Positions 45,309 through 52,726 of a stretch of DNA of 64,000 bases are shown here, in pieces. The notes below the pieces were generated by a model. The model had not been told where the DNA came from and did no database searches. It saw only the letters and a list, made by a program, of their open reading frames with translations. Source of the DNA: Alviniconcha marisindica (taxonomy: Eukaryota; Mollusca; Gastropoda; Provannidae); NCBI GenBank assembly GCA_018857735.1, contig JABMCL010002280.1, positions 875,001 through 939,000 on the forward strand. The letters are read 5' to 3'. Every line of letters begins with the position of its first letter. The first letter of the stretch is position 1. A program made the position numbers and the translations under genes.

Positions 45309-47604
45309 CCCCCCCCCTGCCCCTTTTCGGTTTTTGGGTTTTTGTTTGTCCGTTCTTGGCGACTCTCGATTTCTGTCCCCCATCCCCATTTTTCCCCCAG
45401 CCCTCCCCCCCCCCCCCCCGCCCCCCTCCCCTTTTCCCCCCCCCCCTTTTCCCCCCCCCCCCCTTTTCCCCCCCCCCCCCCCCCCCCCCCCCCTTCCCCC
45501 TTTTGTTTTTTCTCTTTTCCCCCCTTCTTTTCCCTCCTTTTCCCCCCCCTTTTGTCCCTTTTCCCCCCCCCCCCCCCATTTTCCTTTTCCCCCCCCTTTT
45601 CCCTCCCCCTTCTTCTTTTCCCCCCTCTCCCCCCCCCCCCCCTTCCCCCCCTCCCTTCCCCCCCCCCCCCCCCCCCCCTCCCCCTTACCTTTTCCCCCCC
45701 CCCTTCCCCTTCCCCTTTCCCCCCTTTCCCCCCCCTCCCCCCCCCCCTTCCCCCCCCCCCCCCCCCCCCCCCTCCCCTCCCCCCCCCCCTCCCCCCTTTT
45801 CCTTCCCCCTTTCCCCCCTTTCCCCCCCCCCCCCCTTCCCTCTCCCCCCCCCTTCTCTCTCCTTCTTCCCTCTCCCCTTCCCCCCTCTCTCCCACCCCCC
45901 CCCCTCTCCCCCCCCACCCCCTCTCCCCCTTTCCCCCCTTCTCCTTCCCCCCTTCCTTTTTTCCCCTCCCCCTTCCCCCCTCTCTTTTCCCCTTTCTTTC
46001 CCTTCCCCCCCCCCCCCCCCCCTCTCTCTCCTTCCCCTTCTCCTCCTTCCCCTCTCCTCCTTTCCCCCCTTTTCCCCTCTTCCTCTCCCTCTCCCCCCTC
46101 CCCCCTCCCCCCCCCCCCCCCCCTCACTCCTCCCCTTTCCCCTCCCCTTCCCCTCTCCCCTTCTTTTTCCTCTCTCCCCTTCCCCCTGCCCCTCTCCTCT
46201 CTCCCCCCCCCCCCCTCTCCCTCCCCCTCTCACTCCTTCCCTTCTCTCCCTTCCCCCTCCCCCTGCCCTTCCCCTTCCCCCCCCTTTTTTCCCCTTCCCC
46301 TCCCCCCCCCCCCCATCTTCCCTCCCCCCCCCCCCCCTCCCACCCCCCCCCTTCTCTTTTTACTAGGCGTTCGTTTAAATGTTATTTTGTTCTGACGTTT
46401 TTGCTTTGTTTTTTGGTACCAATACGAAAAGCAAAAACAAAAGCCCCAAAAACCTGAAAAGTTTTTAAATATAAAATATATATATATAAAATATGGTAAT
46501 TAAAAATTTTTTGTGATGCCTACGTATTGATAGAAAATAGATAATGTCCTACCCTTGCCATCAGCTAGAGAGAGAGAGAAATAGACAAACAAGAAGAAGA
46601 AAATAGGACAGGGTTGGTGATCAGTTAATTTGCTAGTGATATTTCATATGAGTCAGCGACTTTTTTTTCTTTTTTTCTACCTTTACAGAAAATAAGGTTA
46701 TTGTCTTCAGGCACACAGCTAAACCCACCACCCTTTTTTTTTTCACATCCCACCCCAAAACCACACACACCACACACACACACAAACCCACCACACACAA
46801 AACACACAACCCCCACACACCAAAAAAAAACAAAAAAACAACAAACAAAAACAACAAAACAAAAAAAAACCCCAAAAAAACAAAAACAACAACACAACAA
46901 AGTACAATCTCCCCACCACCACTCGTAAAGGACCATTTTTCTAAAACACAACACACACAAACCACAAACACACCACACACACACACAACACCACACACAC
47001 ACACACACACCCAACAAAAACAACAACAACGCCTTCTTTCTTCTTCACCTCCCTCTTTTTCTTTTTACAATCCATTTTTTCCTTGTCCCTTAGAGCCCAA
47101 AGCAGTATAATCTCTAACGTAGTACACTCCGCCTTCAGCAACCACCCACCTGTTTATCCCATTCCAGTCCGCGGGCAAATGTCGCACACCCAAGCACCAC
47201 CCCCCACCGCCACCACCATCCTAACGACAGCGCCACTGGCTACCGACTCGGCGGATCATACATCACAAGATGAAGATGAGACATCATCGGAAAGCGACGG
47301 GGAGAGTAGACCCGCTCGCCACGGTGGGAAGAGGGGGGCTGAGAGGGCTGGCGGCAGGTTGGGTGGTGGTGGTGGTGGTGGTGGTGGAAGTTCCAGCCAC
47401 AGCAGAGGCGGAGGCGGCGCCGTGCGTCTTGCTAAAGGTAACTTGATGCCTGTGATTGCAGTTGTTGTTGGCGTGGTTGGTGAGTGAGAGTTCAGTTACC
47501 GACAAGGCGTGCTGCTGTCAGTATGACCGCTGGAAAAGCACATCCACGCACGTACGCATACACACACACACGCATGCCCCCCCCCCCCCCCCCCCCCCCA
47601 TCCC

Positions 47605-47638
<34 letters not shown>

Positions 47639-47715
47639 CCAGCTGAACAAGAACACCTATGGCTGTGTGAATATCAGCCGTCAGGTGTCGATGAAGCAGG
47701 TTTGGGCGCGCGCGC

Positions 47716-47780
<65 letters not shown>

Positions 47781-47807
47781 CATGCGCGCGTGCGTGCGTG
47801 TGTGCGC

Positions 47808-47845
<38 letters not shown>

Positions 47846-50064
47846 TTCTTGTTGTTTGTATGTCGTTTAGTACGCTTTTTAAGTGATGGTACAAATGCTG
47901 ATCTGCAGATATGTTTGTACCTGTATTTTGAAATACGTCATCAAGCTAAAAACCATCAGTTTTGGAAAGTAAAGGACTAAAACGCTATCCGAAATGCGAC
48001 ACGGCTTCGTTCTGACACTGTTTTGAGAGAAAAATAATCCTGTTTCAATCGTTTGTCTTGTTTGTGTTTGCAGAATCCATTGGTTTTTGCTGGCTTTCTT
48101 TTTTCTTTTTTTTGCCCTTTTTAAACTATCTTTAATTCCTGTGTATTTGTATTACTGCCTTGAAAAAGAACAGAAAAGGGGCCTTCCGTTTTTAACCAAA
48201 CAACTACCCGTTCTACCGTGCGCGTTGGTTTTTCGGACAGCAACGCACACGGGATTAAATTATTATTTTTTAAGGTCAACAGCCGGATGGTGTCTCCGCG
48301 CCTGTTTTTACAGTCGGGGGGTTAGGTTTTGGTTTGTGGGCAGACGTATTGCACGTGCACACGCAGTCCGTGTCAAGATCGCTGCAAGAGAAGGGGTTAG
48401 GGGATATTGTCCAGTTAGACCGTCCAATTCGTTGTTCACTTTACACGTCGCTGCAGGATTGAAGATCAGCTTGGAGAGACAGAGAGAGAGAGAGGGAGAC
48501 AGATCATCAAAACACAAGTAAAGGTCCAATTAATTGTTCACATTGCACGTCACTGCAGGATTGAAGATTTTGGAGAGAGAGAGAGAGAGACAGAGCCTGA
48601 GACTGAGCTGTTCTTAGTTAGACCGTTAGTGTATTTGCTGGTAGCACGGATAAAGAGTTTGCATTGCATAACTGTTTCACGTTCGTCTCCGAGAAAAGGG
48701 TTGGAAACTGCTTCAATCCCCTCCCCTTCTACCCCTTCAAAACAAGGAGGAACGAAAGAAACAAAGCATTCACACCCAGAAGTATTGGGTGACTTTCTTT
48801 TTTGGTTGAGTGTTGCTTTACGTCCACAGAAACCGTAGGCTTATTAGGGACGGGAGCCCAGGACGTCCACGTCGACTTTCACACAGCTCCTGACTTTCTT
48901 TTTCTTCGCACGATCGTTTTATTCAAGCCGTTACAACGTGCTTCAGACGCAAGTGCGCATGACACAGGCAAGGAGACTGACATATTACTGCTTCCTCCCC
49001 CCCACCACCACCAGTGTGTGTGTGTGTGTGTGTGTGAGTGCGTATCAGTGTGTATGTGTGTGTGTTTCAGTGTGTGTGTGTGTGTGTGTGTGACATACAC
49101 GTCCATTCGCGTGCTCTGCCTCTGTTTCTCTGTCTCTCCACCTGATCTAACCGTCCTTGTTGACTTGGCGTAAGAAAACAAGTTACTCTCTCTCACTGTG
49201 GACCGTAAGAGAAGAAGTTAGACAGTTCTGGGATTTTACTATCCAGTCAACCGCACAGGGTCACCACAGCGCGAGGAGCAAGGCGGTGGAAGTGGGGGGG
49301 GGGGGGGGGGGGGGGGGGGGGAATCTTCACTGTTATGGTGCGTAAATATTTATTTGTTCTTTGTTTCCGTCAGCTGTTGGAAGCCCTCGGCCGAGAGGGA
49401 AAGCAACGTGACGCTCGCGTGCACGGGGCAGTGACGCTCGCGTGCACGGGGCAGTGACGCTCGCGTGCACGGGGCAGTGACGCTCGCGTGCACGGGGCAG
49501 TCACGCAAAATGTCTGCAAACAAAACAACTGACACTCTTTCCGAGCTCAGAGGCAGCGTGTCCCTTTCACGGGTTTTGATGCTGGGTACAGGGGAGAGGA
49601 GGGGAAGGGATTAGAGGGAGGCCGGTTTCATTTTCACGGTAGTTATAAATGTTGAATGATCTTCGTGGTTAACTCGGAGCTCAGGAGCTGTGTGAGAGTC
49701 GAGGTGGCCGTCCTGGGCTGTCCGTCCTAACGAGCTTCTGGACGTAAAGATTTATTGAACCGTGCTTCGCATTGGCCACAGCTTTGTCTCTAATATGTCA
49801 GCCGACATCTGAGGACATTAAGCATCACTTCATCATCATCATCATGGTTAGCTCGGAGCTCAGGAGCTGTGTGAAAGTCGAGGTGGCCGTCCTGGGCTCC
49901 CGTCCCTAATAAACCTACGGTTTCTGTGGACGTAAAGCAACACTCAGCCAAAAATCATGGTTAACGCCGCACAGTCAACCCTAAAACACGGGTTATCTAA
50001 TGACGTGACAAGTGAAGGTCCAGTTCATTGTTCATATTACGCGTCGCTACAGGGTTGAAGATTT

Positions 50065-50115
<51 letters not shown>

Positions 50116-50556
50116 AAGATAATACTGATTACACAGGATAAAGATTAAGCAATGTGGCTTTTTACAAATCTTCCTGATACAAACAAACAAACTCAATACA
50201 TCAAACAGAATTCGCATTTTACAAATACTAGTAAAAACGATTAAAAACAAAAACACTAATCTTCAAAAACATCATCATACGAACAGAGCAATAATAAGGC
50301 TAAGTAAGACCAATTCAAAACAAATTTTTTCTAAGAAGACAAATAGAGAGAGAACACACACACAACACAACACACACACACACACATACAACACACACAC
50401 ACACACACAGACACACAACACACACACGAGTAAAGGTCCAATTCATTGTTCACATTGCACGTCACTGCAGGATTAAAGATTTTGGAGAGAACTCGAACTC
50501 GAAAACTTTAATACTCAAGGATAGTAGCGTTACGTCCATTTGGACCTATTTTACAG

Positions 50557-50636
<80 letters not shown>

Positions 50637-52388
50637 GAATTAGCCAAGAAGGCAGAAATTAGAAAGGTAGAGATTCCTAGCAGTAGGCGAAGCATTCAAG
50701 GCTATACTCTAATCTACCCCAGGCTTTCAAAGAAAGAACCTTTAATAGCTTTGGATTCTCTGCAGGGGGAGAACCTTAATTTCTGCGGACTTTCGAGAAG
50801 AAGACTGCAGATGAAAGGACCGTAAAGGAGAGAGAGAGATGAGACCTGATCAAAAGAAGACAGTATAAAGAAAGCCCCAGTTTTACTGGAAGATTTTGAT
50901 CAGCAAGCAAAGCAGAATGAAGGGCACATAACATACCCAGGCAGAAAACACCTGAGGGCGGGGATGAAAACGGAGCTTCGTTGGGGGAATGTTTTGGAGG
51001 AAGCACTGCAGAAGTAGGTTTAGTGGAGGTGACGGTAGGGGAAGGGGCGGGGGGGAGGGGGGGGGGGGAATGAAGGGGTAAGAGTTTCAGTTTCACAGTT
51101 GGTTGGTTGGTTACTACCAGGGGTATAAGGCTGAAAGGGGGAGGAAGTGTGTGGGGGGCGGGGTCAGTTTCACGGTTGGTTACTGCTGATTTAATGTCAG
51201 GAGTAGGCCGGAGTGTTGGTGCGCGATCCGGTTACAGCTTAGTTTACTTGTGCTAGTGGTGATTACTGCAGACCCCAGATTGAGGAGGCCTTGCCTCGCT
51301 CACAGTCATAGCTAGGCCGTGTTTCACTCGCACTGCCAAAGGCTATATGTTTCACTGACGGTCGGAGGCCATGTTTCACTCACACGGCCAGAGACCATGC
51401 TTCACTCTCACGACCAGAGGCCTTGTTTCATTCTAACGGCCAGAGGCTGTGTTTTATTCTAACGGCCAGAGGCCATGTTTCACTCTCACGGCGATAGGCC
51501 ATGTTTCACTCTCACGGCCAGAGGCCACATGTTAGAGGCCACATGCTAGAGGCCATGTTTCACTCTCACGGCCAGAGGCCATGTTTCACTCTCACGGCCT
51601 GAGGCCATATGATTCACTCTCACGACTAGAGGCCATGTTTCACCCTCACGGCCAGAAGCCATATGTGACACGCTCGCGACCAGAGGCTGTTTCATTCTCA
51701 CGGCCAAAGGCCATATGTTTGGCTCTTACGGCCAGAGGCCATGTTTCACTCTCACGGCCAAATGCCATGTTTCATTCTTAGGCCAAAGGCCATATGTTTC
51801 ACTCTCACGGCCAGAGGCCATACTTTACTCTCACTTCCAGAGGCCGTGTTTCACTCTCACGGCCAGAAACCGTGTTTCACTCTCACGGCCAGAGGCCAGA
51901 GGCCATGTTTCACTCTCACGGCCAGAGGCCATATGCGACACTCCTACGGCCAGAGGCCATGTTTCACTCTCACGGTCGTAGTCCATGTTTCTGTGTAATA
52001 TATACTCTTGAGGAAACACACACACTAACACATTCGCAGATATCCCACCCCCCAACACACACGCACACGCACGCACGCACGCGCGCACGCACACACACAG
52101 TTAGCAACACCGCACCGCTTAGAGACTGTCGCGCGCGTAGCTACGGTGTTAATTATCACACACAACCATGCGTATCTGAGGGACAAAGCTGGGGCCTGAC
52201 GCTAAACTAAACTAAACTTAGACCTGTGCGTCACGCTCTGCATTGTTGTGATTTGAATTTGACCCAGAGGCACTGAAACCACAGATATTGTTCCGAGCCT
52301 GTGACTGAAACTTGTCCGAGGACGTGGCAAAACTGCCTCAATCGCACTGTGGTGTCAGTGGCAATGGCTCTTTAGTTTTGTCTCCTCT

Positions 52389-52480
<92 letters not shown>

Positions 52481-52494
52481 GTGTGTGTGTGTGG

Positions 52495-52525
<31 letters not shown>

Positions 52526-52690
52526 AGTGATGTGGTGAGTGATGTGAGTGGTGTACTGGCTCTTAAGTTTTGTCTCCTCTGGTTTGTGTGTGTGTGGTGT
52601 GGTGTGTGTGTGTGTGTGTGTGGTGTGTGTGTGTGTGTGTGTGTGTGTGGCTCTTAAGTTTTGTCTCCTCTGGTCTGTGTGAGCGCGCGC

Positions 52691-52726
<36 letters not shown>

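Noticed and set aside
45197..46457. Long proline-rich or glycine/arginine-rich open frames of up to 398 codons on both strands
   Set aside because: They cover an almost pure C/T tract; lack of T-A-rich stops leaves every frame open. No gene signal.
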